Below are positions 17,801 through 25,863 of a DNA stretch of 64,000 nucleotides, piece after piece. The stretch is taken from positions 62,001 through 126,000 of the forward strand of contig UCKS01000005.1 in the NCBI GenBank assembly GCA_900473045.1. Reading direction: 5' to 3'. The position numbers and the translations under genes were made by a program. This DNA comes from Hyphomicrobiales bacterium. GTDB taxonomy: Bacteria; Pseudomonadota; Alphaproteobacteria; Rhizobiales; Rhizobiaceae. The number at the start of each line of letters is the position of its first letter. Positions within the stretch are counted from its first letter, which is position 1. Below the pieces are notes generated by a model. The model saw only the letters and a list, made by a program, of their open reading frames with translations, was not told the DNA's origin and searched no databases.

Positions 17801-18223
17801 TTACTCACGTGAAGCAAGACAGGGGTCGAGGACCGCATGCTTTCGATCCTGGATTTCCAACGCGCCCGCAAGAATGACGTGATCGCCCGTTTTCATACCA
17901 TTGTCGGAATAGGTGACGCACATCACGCGAATTCCGGTGTCCGGACACACTGCGAGATACCAGAGGACTTTGTCGGTATGCACCAACGTGAGCGGCCCTG
18001 AGATCCAAAGGTCAACCCGATCCCTCTGTGGCTGGAAGCCATCCAGTGTCCGTTTGATGGTATCGCAGGTCGCAATTTCAGGCGGCGTACCCTCAGGCCC
18101 GGCGAGCCCCGGCCGCCCGTCATAAAGCCCCTCTTGGGAAGATGCCTGATTGCTCAGCACCGACCAACTGACAGCCGCGACCAAGGCAATCGCTGTCGAC
18201 TGTCGTAAGGTCATATTAATCAT
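17801..18223 (-). CDS. Exported protein of unknown function
   Basis: About 140 residues from ATG 18223, with a Sec-type signal peptide (TLRQSTAIALVAAVSWSVLS) and a mature part containing three Cys. Longer readings to 18331 add 36 residues before the signal peptide and are less likely. The mature sequence (DRVDLWISGPLTLVHTDKVL, then CVTYSDNG) looks like a small beta-barrel or OB-like secreted protein. Not recognised. Confidence 0.55.
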   Translation of the reverse strand: MINMTLRQSTAIALVAAVSWSVLSNQASSQEGLYDGRPGLAGPEGTPPEIATCDTIKRTLDGFQPQRDRVDLWISGPLTLVHTDKVLWYLAVCPDTGIRVMCVTYSDNGMKTGDHVILAGALEIQDRKHAVLDPCLASRE

Positions 18224-18341
18224 ACGGAAGGCCGGGATAGTTCTCCACGGTCGCCGCCCTTCCTCAAACCAATTACGCATCAATGGTTTCATCCCAAGAA
18301 TGTCGATCCGCCAGTTTCTGTAGGGAATCAAAGTGGCGAGA

Positions 18342-18530
18342 TTATTTTAACTTGCTGATGACCGGCTGCTGCGCGGCGTGGTCATGCTCAACCTCCGGCC
18401 TTTTGATTGGCGAGTGAAAAGTAATCGTGGTGAACGAAAGGTCGGCCGACTTTTCTTCAGCAGGCGGCGTTGCCAGCACTTTTTCAGGCTTGCCGATGAT
18501 TATAGGGAGGTATGTGTCTGTCAAATGCAT
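18342..18530 (-). CDS. Possible 62-residue protein
   Basis: A frame starting MHLTDTYLPIIIGKPEKV and ending VISKLK, just upstream of and in the same direction as the exported protein. No domain is recognised and the ribosome-binding site is not convincing. Listed because it could share a transcript with the gene at 17801-18223. Confidence 0.25.
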   Translation of the reverse strand: MHLTDTYLPIIIGKPEKVLATPPAEEKSADLSFTTITFHSPIKRPEVEHDHAAQQPVISKLK

Positions 18531-18753
18531 CGTCCGTTGCCCAATTACCGTGTGATAATCCCGAGACGTTTACTTGAATGGCCGCAATTCATTCTTTTGG
18601 CAGTGGGGTCGCGCCGATGGGACCGTTCCCTCAAAGACGGCTACTATGCCGGTTTGTGAGCAGTTTAAAACTCCCGGCAGCGTGCCTTGTTCTCGCCTTT
18701 AGGTTTGGCCAAAAGACGTCACCCCAGTGGGGGGGCTCACAGCAGAGGTAGAA

Positions 18754-19067
18754 ATGAACCAGAAGATTGCGATCGCCGCCAGTCTGATCTTGGCTTCTAC
18801 GCAACTTGCGAACGCGTCAAGTGACTCGGCCTGGAACGCCCTATACGCCGGGGCGGTACACTTGTGACGGCAAAGGTCGATGAGGCTCGCGCTGCGGAGG
18901 CGCAAACCATCATTCTACAGCGCTCGAACTGGGTCGATCTTCCGGCTCGCCGTACAGCGTACGAAGGTCAGGGATGGACTTCCTTCAACGATAAAGCTGA
19001 TCCATACTCGCAAGCGGAAATTGATGCCGAGCGTGCACGTTACGCAGGCCGGGCCTCTTCTGTTTAA
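18754..19067 (+). pseudogene. Out-of-frame fusion of two stress-gene paralogues
   Basis: The first 31 codons encode a signal peptide and start (KIAIAASLILASTQLANASS, then DSAWNALYA) like the exported protein at 41502-41810. At about 18850 the sequence switches to the last third of a relative of the YflT-like protein at 55797-56405 (RSNWVDLPARRTAYEGQGW and DPYSQAEIDAERARY). The join is out of frame (stop at 18865), so neither product is complete. A GTG at 18864 could still give a 67-residue tail fragment. This is a deletion scar joining two genes. Confidence 0.7.
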
Positions 19068-19086
19068 ACAGAGATGTGAAGAAAAG

Positions 19087-19113
19087 GAGCGGGGCCTTGC
19101 GAGGCTCCGCTTT
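19087..19113 (+). terminator. Rho-independent terminator
   Basis: A 9-bp stem (19087-19095 with 19102-19110, one G-T pair) followed by TTTAGCTT lies 20 bases after the YflT-like tail, the same position as the hairpin after the intact homologue. Confidence 0.65.
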
Positions 19114-19217
19114 AGCTTGCCGGTTGGTGGGCGGCTTGGGGCTAATTTTTGTCACGGGGAAGTTGCCGATCCGTTTGACAGTTGAAGCTTAGCGCAGCAG
19201 ACAGAGTGAATCCTGCA

Positions 19218-19937
19218 TCAACGCCGCTCCTTGATCAGATTGAGATAGGTATCATCGAACTCACCAATGTTGGCGAGGCGATCCCATTGCAGCACGGTGA
19301 TGCGCCGGTCTGCCCACTGGACAACCCCATCGCTCCTGAGGGATTGCAACGTTTTATTCAAGTGTACCAGCGAGACACCAAGGGCGTCGGCAACCTCCGT
19401 TTGCGATAGAGGCAGATGAAAGGTGTCGTCCTTCACAAGCCCAACAAGCGCCAAGCGGGTAAACAATTCACAAATGAGATGGGCAAGATGAGCTTTTTTG
19501 CTTCGTCGTCCCATCGCGACAATCCACTCGCGGTGTATGGCTCCGTCGATCACTGTCGACAGCCAAAGCACTCGTGAAAGGTGCGGGTTGGTCTCGGTGA
19601 CTGTCGTCAAGTCTTTGTGGGTCGCGGTCGCGACTTTGCATGGAGAGAGCGCAACGACGCCGTGGTCCATTGTCTTCAACATGAACGCGTGAAGATCAAC
19701 GAAATCTCCGGGAACGTGGATAGCCGTGATTTGTCTCTTCCCGTTCTCCAAAACGCGATACCGGGCAGCAATCCCGTCAAGCAGGACAGTGCTTTGCATG
19801 GGTCTGGAGCCTTGGGAAACGATGTCATGTCCCACAGAAACTGTGCGCTCGCGTCCGACGATGCGGTTAAGCATCGAGATTTCTAATTGATCCAATTCAT
19901 CGCGAGCACCGAGATTTCGAATCAGGCGCTCAATCAT
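19218..19937 (-). CDS. Crp/Fnr-family transcriptional regulator
   Basis: A 239-residue regulator with an N-terminal cyclic-nucleotide-binding-type beta-roll (about residues 25-125; GDFVDLHAFML is the place of the phosphate cassette but lacks the cAMP-binding Arg-Ser pattern) and a C-terminal Crp helix-turn-helix (LPLSQTEVADALGVSLVHLN, residues ~178-197). No FNR-type Cys cluster is seen. Rhizobia carry many such regulators near stress genes. Effector and targets unknown. Confidence 0.9.
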   Translation of the reverse strand: MIERLIRNLGARDELDQLEISMLNRIVGRERTVSVGHDIVSQGSRPMQSTVLLDGIAARYRVLENGKRQITAIHVPGDFVDLHAFMLKTMDHGVVALSPCKVATATHKDLTTVTETNPHLSRVLWLSTVIDGAIHREWIVAMGRRSKKAHLAHLICELFTRLALVGLVKDDTFHLPLSQTEVADALGVSLVHLNKTLQSLRSDGVVQWADRRITVLQWDRLANIGEFDDTYLNLIKERR

Positions 19938-19974
19938 GAAAGTGTCTCTCCTATTGCGGAATTCAAATTGAACC

Positions 19975-19999
19975 GGAACAAAGGGCGATGTTGCGGATT
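19975..19999 (+). promoter_or_regulatory. GGAAC-N18-TT promoter (ATT variant)
   Basis: GGAAC at 19975, then 17 bases, then ATT at 19997-19999, 21 bases before the DUF6894 start. It fits the looser S. meliloti RpoE2 consensus GGAAC-N18-19-TT, but has A where the best sites have G. Confidence 0.4.
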
Positions 20000-20020
20000 T
20001 TGGCCAAAAAGGAAAGTAAC

Positions 20021-20248
20021 ATGAAAAAATACTTCTTCGACCTTCACAACGGTGACGGTTTTATGAAAGACGACGACGGCCGGGATCTACCTGACTTAAA
20101 AGCGGTTGGGAAGGAAGTCGCTAAGATCGTTTTGGACCTTGCTGGTGATGAACTTAACGGGAGTGATCCTTTCAAAGCACGGGTTACAGTCCGTGATGAG
20201 AGCGGCGAGACCGTCGTCGAAGGTATTCTTTCCTACCGATTAAACTGA
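20021..20248 (+). CDS. DUF6894-type small protein
   Basis: A 75-residue protein beginning MKKYFFDLHNGDGFMKDDDG, then LPDLKAVGKEVAK and a final VRDESGETVVEGILSYRLN. This is the pattern of the DUF6894 family common in Rhizobiales: a YFFD-H-G start, an acidic loop, one helix and a last beta hairpin. Function unknown; family members often follow general stress promoters, as here. ATG 20021 has AAGGAAAG upstream. Confidence 0.8.
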   Translation: MKKYFFDLHNGDGFMKDDDGRDLPDLKAVGKEVAKIVLDLAGDELNGSDPFKARVTVRDESGETVVEGILSYRLN

Positions 20249-20274
20249 AGACGGATTTGAAGCAGTCCAACTTT

Positions 20275-20648
20275 TTATCCGCATCCCCACCGACTCAGTT
20301 CCGCGTGAAAACCAACAGCCAGGGGGCGGGGTACATCGATGCCACGAACAAGTACAATCACTTGTACTCCGCGCTCCATCGCGCTGATCGTTTCTAAGAC
20401 GGCACTTTCTGAAATATCGACGCCAGCAATTTTGACCGACTGCAAGCCGGAGGCGGTCAAATGATTGACGAATGCTTCCTCGTGGCGAAATCCCCGTTCG
20501 CGCAAATCTCTAGCAAGGGATCCCAGCGAATGGGATTTTTCAGTTGGCCGACCGTCCCCTTCAGATCGAGCGCTGTCAGGCGTCCACAATTAAGATTGCC
20601 TATGAGATCGGAGGCGCTGAGCCTTATGGAGTCGGAGAACATCTTCAT
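20275..20648 (-). pseudogene. N-terminal fragment of a TM0106-type RecB-like nuclease
   Basis: From ATG 20642/20648 the frame reads SDSIRLSASDLIGNLNCGRL, TALDL and NPIRWDPLLEI; it then shifts (a T missing near 20504) and goes on LRERGFRHEEAFVNHLTASG, VKIAGVDISESAVLETISAM and GVQVIVL. This is the start of TM0106-family RecB-like putative nucleases (LSASDLVGHLNC, DP-LE-L-ERG-HE, V-I-G, T+-AM--GV-VIVQ). After about 120 residues the match ends; the PD-(D/E)XK core and helicase part are absent. A true remnant with frameshift and truncation. Confidence 0.65.
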
Positions 20649-20948
20649 GCAGTGCATCGTAAATGGCGAGTGTTTTCTCGTCCATCGAGGACTTAGGGTT
20701 GTTCCACCCCAAATCATGTACTCTTCAAACAAAACGGGTTTTGCCGCCAAAAGTGATGTGAAGTTGATGATCGGTGCGATGTCAAACGCGTCCAGCGAGG
20801 ACACCCAGTCGTCGAAAGTCGCCCATGGCCCGCGTTGCATCCCGCTGTTTAAACTAGCGAATGAACATCGAACTTACGATAACGATAAGGACGACAACAC
20901 CACAAACGAGCCGACAAGCGAAACAGGCAAAATTTAACCTTCTGGCTT

Positions 20949-20973
20949 GGAACAGAAATCACTTCTCATGGTT
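20949..20973 (+). promoter_or_regulatory. RpoE2/EcfG-type promoter
   Basis: GGAAC (20949-20953), 17 bases, GTT (20971-20973). It lies 48 bases before the Gly/Gln-rich small gene and may also serve the DUF4142 gene downstream. Confidence 0.6.
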
Positions 20974-21021
20974 CACCTTGCACGTCGACAACGATGCGAC
21001 GGTTAAAAGGAGGAGATACCC

Positions 21022-21114
21022 ATTACAAATCAACAGCAAGGCGGCCAGGGCGGCCAGCAGGGGGGACAGCAGGGCGGACAAGGTGGCCAAGGCGGATCGA
21101 GCGGCCAACGCTAA
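21022..21114 (+). CDS. Gly/Gln-rich 30-residue protein with ATT start
   Basis: A strong Shine-Dalgarno (AAAAGGAGGAGA, AGGAGG ending 8 bases upstream) precedes ATT at 21022, which opens a frame of 30 codons: ITNQQQGG followed by repeated GGQ/GGQQ units and SSGQR. No ATG, GTG or TTG lies in frame at a usable distance. Either ATT is used as a rare start or an ATG was lost (ATA occurs two codons upstream, before CCC). Small Gln/Gly-repeat proteins are known among rhizobial stress-induced genes. Driven by the GGAAC promoter at 20949. Confidence 0.55.
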   Translation: MTNQQQGGQGGQQGGQQGGQGGQGGSSGQR

Positions 21115-21232
21115 AATATAATCAGGAATGCGTCGTGTTTCAGAGAAGCCTCCGCCGGGAGGGCGGGGGCATTCGTAGCGCTAACTTTGAAGGCTGCCGC
21201 TACCGGGCAGGTCGAAGACGGAGGAACAACCG

Positions 21233-21754
21233 ATGATGCTCACACTAGCCCGCATTGGTGGCACCAGCACCGCCATCGCGGGGCTCCTAACGCTGTCCTT
21301 CACTACATGCCTGCATGCGGGTGAGGGTTCACTGACGCCCCAGAAATTTGTCGAACGGGCAGCTTTCTCAAACGCGTTTGAGATCGAGGCCGCAAAGTTG
21401 GCGCTCGAAAAGGCCCACGATGTCGCGGCAAAGACATTCGCACAGGATATGTTAGTCGATCATGGAAAAGCCGGCACGGCGCTCGCAAACGCTGCAGCTA
21501 AAGAAAACGTTCAGGTTCGATCCGGTATGGACGACAAAGGACGCGAGAAGATCGACGCCCTTAAAGCTTCATCTGAAAAGGATTTCGATCAGGCTTATCT
21601 TGCAACACAGGTGTCTGCGCACGAGGAAGCGGTCGCCCTGTTTGACGAATTTACAAAAGCTAGTTCGGGCGGCGCGCTGAAGACGTTCGCCGAAACAACG
21701 CTCGGCACTCTTCGGGCGCACAACGTGCGTATCCACGGGCTTACGAAAGACTGA
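21233..21754 (+). CDS. DUF4142 exported protein
   Basis: A 173-residue protein with a signal sequence (to about residue 29, LHAGEGS) and a four-helix DUF4142 domain: FVERAAFSNAFEIEAAKLAL, then AKTFAQDMLVDHGKAGTAL, FDQAYLATQVSAHEEAVALF and a final TTLGTLRAHNVRIHGL. DUF4142 proteins are periplasmic ferritin-like helical bundles of unknown role, often stress induced. GGAGG precedes the ATG. A broken relative is at 27358-27890. Confidence 0.9.
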   Translation: MMLTLARIGGTSTAIAGLLTLSFTTCLHAGEGSLTPQKFVERAAFSNAFEIEAAKLALEKAHDVAAKTFAQDMLVDHGKAGTALANAAAKENVQVRSGMDDKGREKIDALKASSEKDFDQAYLATQVSAHEEAVALFDEFTKASSGGALKTFAETTLGTLRAHNVRIHGLTKD

Positions 21755-21893
21755 GTACGTAAAGCGTGCCGCAGTTGCCACACCTTAGGTTCGAGCGTTC
21801 GCGACGCGAATGCATCCGCCCATCTGCGGTGAACGGGAGAGCAGTGATTAAGGAAGTGATCAGCCCATAGCCGGCATGCAGAACAGGATTGCC

Positions 21894-22121
21894 ATGGAAG
21901 ATATCGAAGATTGGTTGAAAGCGATAATTCCCCAACTTGTAAGCTTTCGAAAAGAAGCGTCGCAAAAATCTGACTTCCGACTGGAAGCAAAGGAACTTTG
22001 GTTGAAAGCAGAGGCCGCTGGCTATACCGTTGCCGAACTCAAAGGAGCGTGCGATGGCGATATTGAGCAGTATCTGTTGGAACTCCAAGAGGCTTTTACA
22101 GGCCGTTCTGGCAGTAACTAG
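21894..22121 (+). CDS. Hypothetical helical protein, 75 residues
   Basis: A frame reading DIEDWLKAIIPQLVSF, KEASQKSDFRLEAKELWLKA and DGDIEQYLLELQEAFTG. It looks like a three-helix bundle with good coding composition. An alternative ATG lies at 21876. Not recognised. It converges on the PNPOx-like gene, with a small hairpin between. Confidence 0.55.
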   Translation: MEDIEDWLKAIIPQLVSFRKEASQKSDFRLEAKELWLKAEAAGYTVAELKGACDGDIEQYLLELQEAFTGRSGSN

Positions 22122-22189
22122 TACGGAGAGAAGCTGTCGCAGACGGCGGCCTCGGCCTGCGACAGATCGCTGTAGAGCGGATGCGGCGG

Positions 22190-22213
22190 TCCGGGTCGAT
22201 GACCGAACCCGGA
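22190..22213. terminator. Hairpin between convergent genes
   Basis: A 7-bp stem TCCGGGT (22190-22196) with ACCCGGA (22207-22213) in the 100-base gap between convergent genes. No T-run, so termination is a guess from position. Confidence 0.4.
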
Positions 22214-22223
22214 CGCCCATAGC

Positions 22224-22709
22224 TCATTTCAGTGTCACCTCCGCAACATTGTCTTTGTAGTCCTGCTTTGGATCCGAACCTAGTAGCATCTTGATCCCGG
22301 CCCAAAGGCTGGACCCGTCTTTCCATATCTCTGCGCGCTCGGCATCGAAGCGAAGGAGCACGAGCTTTGGATCGTCCTTGCCCTGCTCGTACCACGCGGC
22401 GACGAACCTGTTCCAGAGACGGTCGATGACAGCGCGATCATTGTCGACAACCAGATCGCCATGGATGGCGGCAAACACGTCGTGCCCCTTGGACGCGAAT
22501 GTCGCAACTGCGCGGGGAGTGGCGTCGACCTGTTTGACGAGCTCGGATTCGGTGGACGTGAAAAACCAGATCGGCCCACCGTCGCCGTCGAGTTGAGCCG
22601 TCATAGGCCGAGTGTGACCTTCATCGACGCCTGCAAGCCCGAGCATGACCGTCATGTCGGATTTCAATGCCTTCCAGAATTTCTCTCGTAGTTCCAGCTC
22701 GTCAGTCAT
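22224..22709 (-). CDS. Pyridoxamine 5'-phosphate oxidase-like general stress protein
   Basis: A 161-residue FMN-binding split-barrel protein of the general-stress-protein-26 type. Recognisable stretches are LREKFWKALKSDMTVMLGLA, GGPIWFFTSTESELVKQV, VDNDRAVIDRLWNRFVAAWY and LLRFDAERAEIWKDGSSLW. These proteins bind FMN or related cofactors and are stress induced; they are not the vitamin B6 enzyme itself. Neighbours are other stress-type genes. Confidence 0.9.
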   Translation of the reverse strand: MTDELELREKFWKALKSDMTVMLGLAGVDEGHTRPMTAQLDGDGGPIWFFTSTESELVKQVDATPRAVATFASKGHDVFAAIHGDLVVDNDRAVIDRLWNRFVAAWYEQGKDDPKLVLLRFDAERAEIWKDGSSLWAGIKMLLGSDPKQDYKDNVAEVTLK

Positions 22710-22785
22710 TGCCTGTTCTCCAGTTGATCTTCATTTTCGGTTAGATATTGTCATCGCCTTCGAGCCGAGGCTTCGCCCGTAAAGT

Positions 22786-23379
22786 CTATAATTTTCGGTA
22801 GAAAGCGGACAGCCGCGCCACCTCGATGCCAAGCTTCATCATCGACGCATGGGCAACCATCACACCGGGCTCCTGTAGCCAGAACCAGTCATCGAAGCCG
22901 ATAGTCGACGACTTTCCGTCCTTGTCGGGGACGTCTCGCTTGTCCCAATGGAAGGCGTTGCCGGCCTGTTCGCCTTTTGCCGTGCCGTCGATCCGGTCCT
23001 CGAGACCTTCATAAGACGACGGCGACTGCTTGACGATCGTCCAGTTCAGGACGTCCTTGTGACCGTCATCGAACGTGTAGGTCTCCTTCAATGTGAGCGT
23101 GCGGCGTGAAAGGTTCCACTTGCCATCGGCGACAATCTTGAACTGGTTCTGCAGCGCGTTAAAGCGGCTAACGGTGTAGCCCCACCCCTCAAGCCGTCCG
23201 GAGAAGAATTTCTCCAGCTCAAAACGCGGCTGCTTTCCTTCGAACTCCTTGATCTCCACTGATCTCTCCTTGGCCGTCTGTGCGAACGCACCCCTTTGGT
23301 TCAATACTGCTGCACCACCGACAGCCAACGCAGTGAAGAAATCTCGACGTGATATCGGCAAAGCATTCCTCCTCGGCAA
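22786..23379 (-). CDS. DUF3833-family protein with Tat signal
   Basis: 197 residues. A twin-arginine signal is clear (SRRDFFTALAVGGAAVLNQR). The mature part matches DUF3833: KEFEGKQPRFELEKFFSGRL, GWGYTVSRF, KGEQAGNAFHWDKRD and DDWFWLQEPGVMVAHASM. This lipocalin-like family is usually a lipoprotein; here it uses Tat and no lipobox Cys is seen. Role unknown. It is followed in the same direction by the PNPOx-like gene. Confidence 0.85.
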   Translation of the reverse strand: MPRRNALPISRRDFFTALAVGGAAVLNQRGAFAQTAKERSVEIKEFEGKQPRFELEKFFSGRLEGWGYTVSRFNALQNQFKIVADGKWNLSRRTLTLKETYTFDDGHKDVLNWTIVKQSPSSYEGLEDRIDGTAKGEQAGNAFHWDKRDVPDKDGKSSTIGFDDWFWLQEPGVMVAHASMMKLGIEVARLSAFYRKL

Positions 23380-23388
23380 GGTGAGGGA

Positions 23389-23607
23389 CTAACCACTCGT
23401 GTCATCCGCTTCAACGATAGCTTCGCCGTCGGTCAAAGCGGAAAGCCTGGCATCGGCGGAGTCGCAAATCGCGATCAATATCTCTGCCCTAGTCCAGCCC
23501 ACAAGATGCGCTTCCTCTTCAATGAGCTGCACCGCGTAATCGGTGGCAAGCTGGCAAGCGGCTTTCCTTTCGGGATGGCCGACAGGAACTGGAGGCGGGT
23601 CGATCAT
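23389..23607 (-). CDS. Hypothetical 72-residue protein
   Basis: A small acidic protein (HPERKAACQLATDYAVQLIE, then GWTRAEILIAICDSADARLS) with two predicted helices. It lies 10 bases upstream of the DUF3833 gene, in the same direction, and so is probably in the same operon. Not recognised. A GGAAC-N18-TT promoter lies upstream. Confidence 0.65.
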   Translation of the reverse strand: MIDPPPVPVGHPERKAACQLATDYAVQLIEEEAHLVGWTRAEILIAICDSADARLSALTDGEAIVEADDTSG

Positions 23608-23643
23608 TCGTTTGCCTGTGTGTGTTGCGGAGTTCGGAAGATG

Positions 23644-23668
23644 AATTCAAATCCTCGCAATTAGTTCC
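23644..23668 (-). promoter_or_regulatory. GGAAC-N18-TT promoter (ATT variant)
   Basis: On the minus strand GGAAC (23664-23668), 17 bases, ATT (23644-23646), 37 bases before the 72-residue gene. It could drive that gene, the DUF3833 gene and the PNPOx-like gene. Confidence 0.4.
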
Positions 23669-24222
23669 GTTCGCCACATTACCGCCCGCCAAGGCTCACT
23701 GAAGATGTCACGGAACAATCGGGCATGACCGCAGTTCTGACCAGCACAGGACGAGGACACGATGGTAATTGCTGAAAACGTCATTCCCGCGTTGAAGAAC
23801 TCCCTGACGTCGAAAGGCATCAATCGTCGATGGGATTGTCACGGCGAGCACCCAAACGGACCTCATCAAAGAGAACGTTGAGGCTAGGGTGACAAACCTC
23901 TCCCCGGCTGTGTTACACGCCCTGACAGATGTCGGCGGACTTGTCACCCGGGCACAATCACCACAGCATTAGCCGTTTAGGATAGCAGGTTAGGTAAACG
24001 TCGTTAGACGTCGTCAATGCGCAAGTGCTGGTTGTTGCCAGTGATTGTGGATGATTTGATCGGTTCGGTAGTCGATCCAGATAGTCAGGGGCGCACCGAT
24101 TGCCTATCGGCAATCGTTGTCGTGATCCCAGGTTATCCAGAAAGGATCGCCCACAGCGTCGATTCCTACCGCGCCGCAGAAACATTCTATCCTCGATATC
24201 ATGGGCATCTCCGCCTGCGTAA
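23669..24222. other. No clear gene; short decayed frame
   Basis: This 550-base stretch has no supported gene. One plus-strand frame near 23830-23970 (IVTASTQTDLIKENVEARVT, ending at TAG 23971) has protein-like composition but no start codon and may be a relic. Confidence 0.4.
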
Positions 24223-24675
24223 TCAGTCGACCTTGGCGTCTGGATGATCGGTGCGGCCGCTCGGAATTGTGGTTACCGTCGCAGGGACCGGATCGCTGGC
24301 GGGGAACGATGACTCTACCCCTACGTCGACATGCTCCTCCAGCGTGCCAGTGTCCTGTGCGGCGCGGGCACTTCTCAGTGACGCCACTGCGCGGGAAAGG
24401 TCGCGGATATCGTTGTCAACGGGGGAGGCGCTTTCGAGTTTGGACTGGTCGTCAGCCTCGGATTCACTTGAGAGCTTTCCCTTTTCCTCTACGTCTGTAT
24501 CGAACGTCGCGATCTGGATCATAACGGCTTTCGCCTTCTCTTCGGCATTCAGACGGTTGAGATGCCCATCTTCGTCTTTCTTCATGTGAACCGACACGAC
24601 GTCTCCGCCTTCGCCGACGAACTCCACCGTGACTCCGTCTTTTTCTTCATGAACCTGCTTGTCCAATATTTCCAT
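24223..24675 (-). CDS. Hypothetical acidic protein with SFPASDP motif
   Basis: About 150 residues from ATG 24675 (AGGAG seven bases upstream). The N-terminal half (DKQVHEEKDGVTVEFVGEGG, then VVSVHMKKDEDGHLNRLN) is a small beta domain; the centre is acidic and probably disordered; the C-terminus has VESSFPASDPVPATVT, a SFPASDP motif seen at the end of many small rhizobial stress proteins. Longer readings upstream run into the hairpin and the next gene. Probably co-regulated with the membrane gene before it. Confidence 0.7.
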   Translation of the reverse strand: MEILDKQVHEEKDGVTVEFVGEGGDVVSVHMKKDEDGHLNRLNAEEKAKAVMIQIATFDTDVEEKGKLSSESEADDQSKLESASPVDNDIRDLSRAVASLRSARAAQDTGTLEEHVDVGVESSFPASDPVPATVTTIPSGRTDHPDAKVD

Positions 24676-24696
24676 AACAGCTCTCCTGGATCGGAA

Positions 24697-24721
24697 GGCC
24701 ACCCGATTTAGACGGGTGGCC
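24697..24721. terminator. Hairpin between two minus-strand genes
   Basis: A perfect 9-bp stem GGCCACCCG/CGGGTGGCC with a 7-base loop lies between the end of the membrane gene (24731) and the start of the next gene (24675). It could attenuate read-through from the upstream stress promoter. Confidence 0.55.
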
Positions 24722-24730
24722 CCACATTGG

Positions 24731-25639
24731 TTACAGTACGCGACGATCAGAAACGTCGATGACAAGCGCCCGCTTGGTCCCGTAGACGCCGCCGAACCAA
24801 GCAGCAATCGCGCCGAGAACAAGGGATAGGAAACCGAGAATTGCTCCAGCAGAAACCGCCTCAGTGGCAGCCTGGGCAGCATCAATCGCCTTCTGCTTGG
24901 CGGCGGTGATGTTGTCGCGGTAGGTCTTCTCATATTGATCGACCTGCGAGCGCGCCTGATCGACGGGGATGCCCTGAGCCTTGGAGATAGCGTCGGCCGC
25001 GCGGTTGCGAGCATCTTCGGCTGTAGCTTCGTCACCCATAACGACCACTTGCATTGCCGACACCGCGGCGTTCTGGAGGGCCTGTGGATCGTTGCCTGTC
25101 GTTGACCGAATTTGCTGCTCGATACCGCCCATTGGATTGGTCGAGTTGGCAATTGCCGGGGCGGCGGCGGTTACCGCGGTAGCTGCCGTTGACCCGACGC
25201 CAGTCACGACCGAGGAGAGGCCGCTGAAGGCACCGCCGACAAGTGCACCGACGGATGTGGTCAATAAGTACAGGACAATCAGCGTCGTGACTGCCCATGA
25301 TGTTACACCCTGGTAGCCGCCCGTGGAGTTGCTGGGACGGCCAGACAGTCGGCTGGCGACGTATCCGCCAACAAACGACGCGATGATGCCTGCCACGACA
25401 AACCAGATGCCGCCAGCGATGGAGAAGGTGCTAGCTTCAGGATTGTCGTATGTACCTGGATCAAGTACAGCCGCGCCGATGCCGACTCCAAGGAGGTTCA
25501 GCAAGAACTGGGTGCTGAGCGCGATCGCGACGCCAGCGAAGATCGCTCCCCATGAAACCTTGTTCAGTGCAGCAGTTGCCGACGAGGCGACGCCGTGGGC
25601 AGTATCGTGGGATAGATTGGTTGAGATCGGGGCGGTCAT
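24731..25639 (-). CDS. Four-helix membrane protein (rhizobial 'PhnA-like')
   Basis: About 302 residues from ATG 25639. Hydrophobic helices lie at roughly residues 30-52 (WGAIFAGVAIALSTQFLL), 75-98 (GGIWFVVAGIIASFVGGYVA), 115-140 and 270-292 (GAILGFLSLVLGAIAAWFGG); a soluble helical region between the third and fourth carries many Ala and Gln. Relatives in rhizobia are annotated 'PhnA-like' but nothing here links it to phosphonate metabolism. A GGAAC-N17-GTT promoter precedes it, so it belongs to the stress set. Confidence 0.8.
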   Translation of the reverse strand: MTAPISTNLSHDTAHGVASSATAALNKVSWGAIFAGVAIALSTQFLLNLLGVGIGAAVLDPGTYDNPEASTFSIAGGIWFVVAGIIASFVGGYVASRLSGRPSNSTGGYQGVTSWAVTTLIVLYLLTTSVGALVGGAFSGLSSVVTGVGSTAATAVTAAAPAIANSTNPMGGIEQQIRSTTGNDPQALQNAAVSAMQVVVMGDEATAEDARNRAADAISKAQGIPVDQARSQVDQYEKTYRDNITAAKQKAIDAAQAATEAVSAGAILGFLSLVLGAIAAWFGGVYGTKRALVIDVSDRRVL

Positions 25640-25678
25640 GTCTGGGTCCTCTGCATTCACAGGTTCGTGATGCCCCTG

Positions 25679-25703
25679 AACTCAAAGTTGCCGTAATTGT
25701 TCC
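25679..25703 (-). promoter_or_regulatory. RpoE2/EcfG-type promoter
   Basis: Minus-strand GGAAC (25699-25703), 17 bases, GTT (25679-25681), 39 bases upstream of the membrane gene start. Confidence 0.6.
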
Positions 25704-25863
25704 CTCAGATGGATCGGACTTGGCGTTTTTGCACGTCACGACCACTGGGTGCCGCTTACAACAGTGGAGAAACCGAAGACCCAGCATACCGTCTTCAGCG
25801 ACAAATTCTTTTAAGCGTCAAAATTGCTCGATGACCCTTAGACACCCCGATATATCATGGGGG

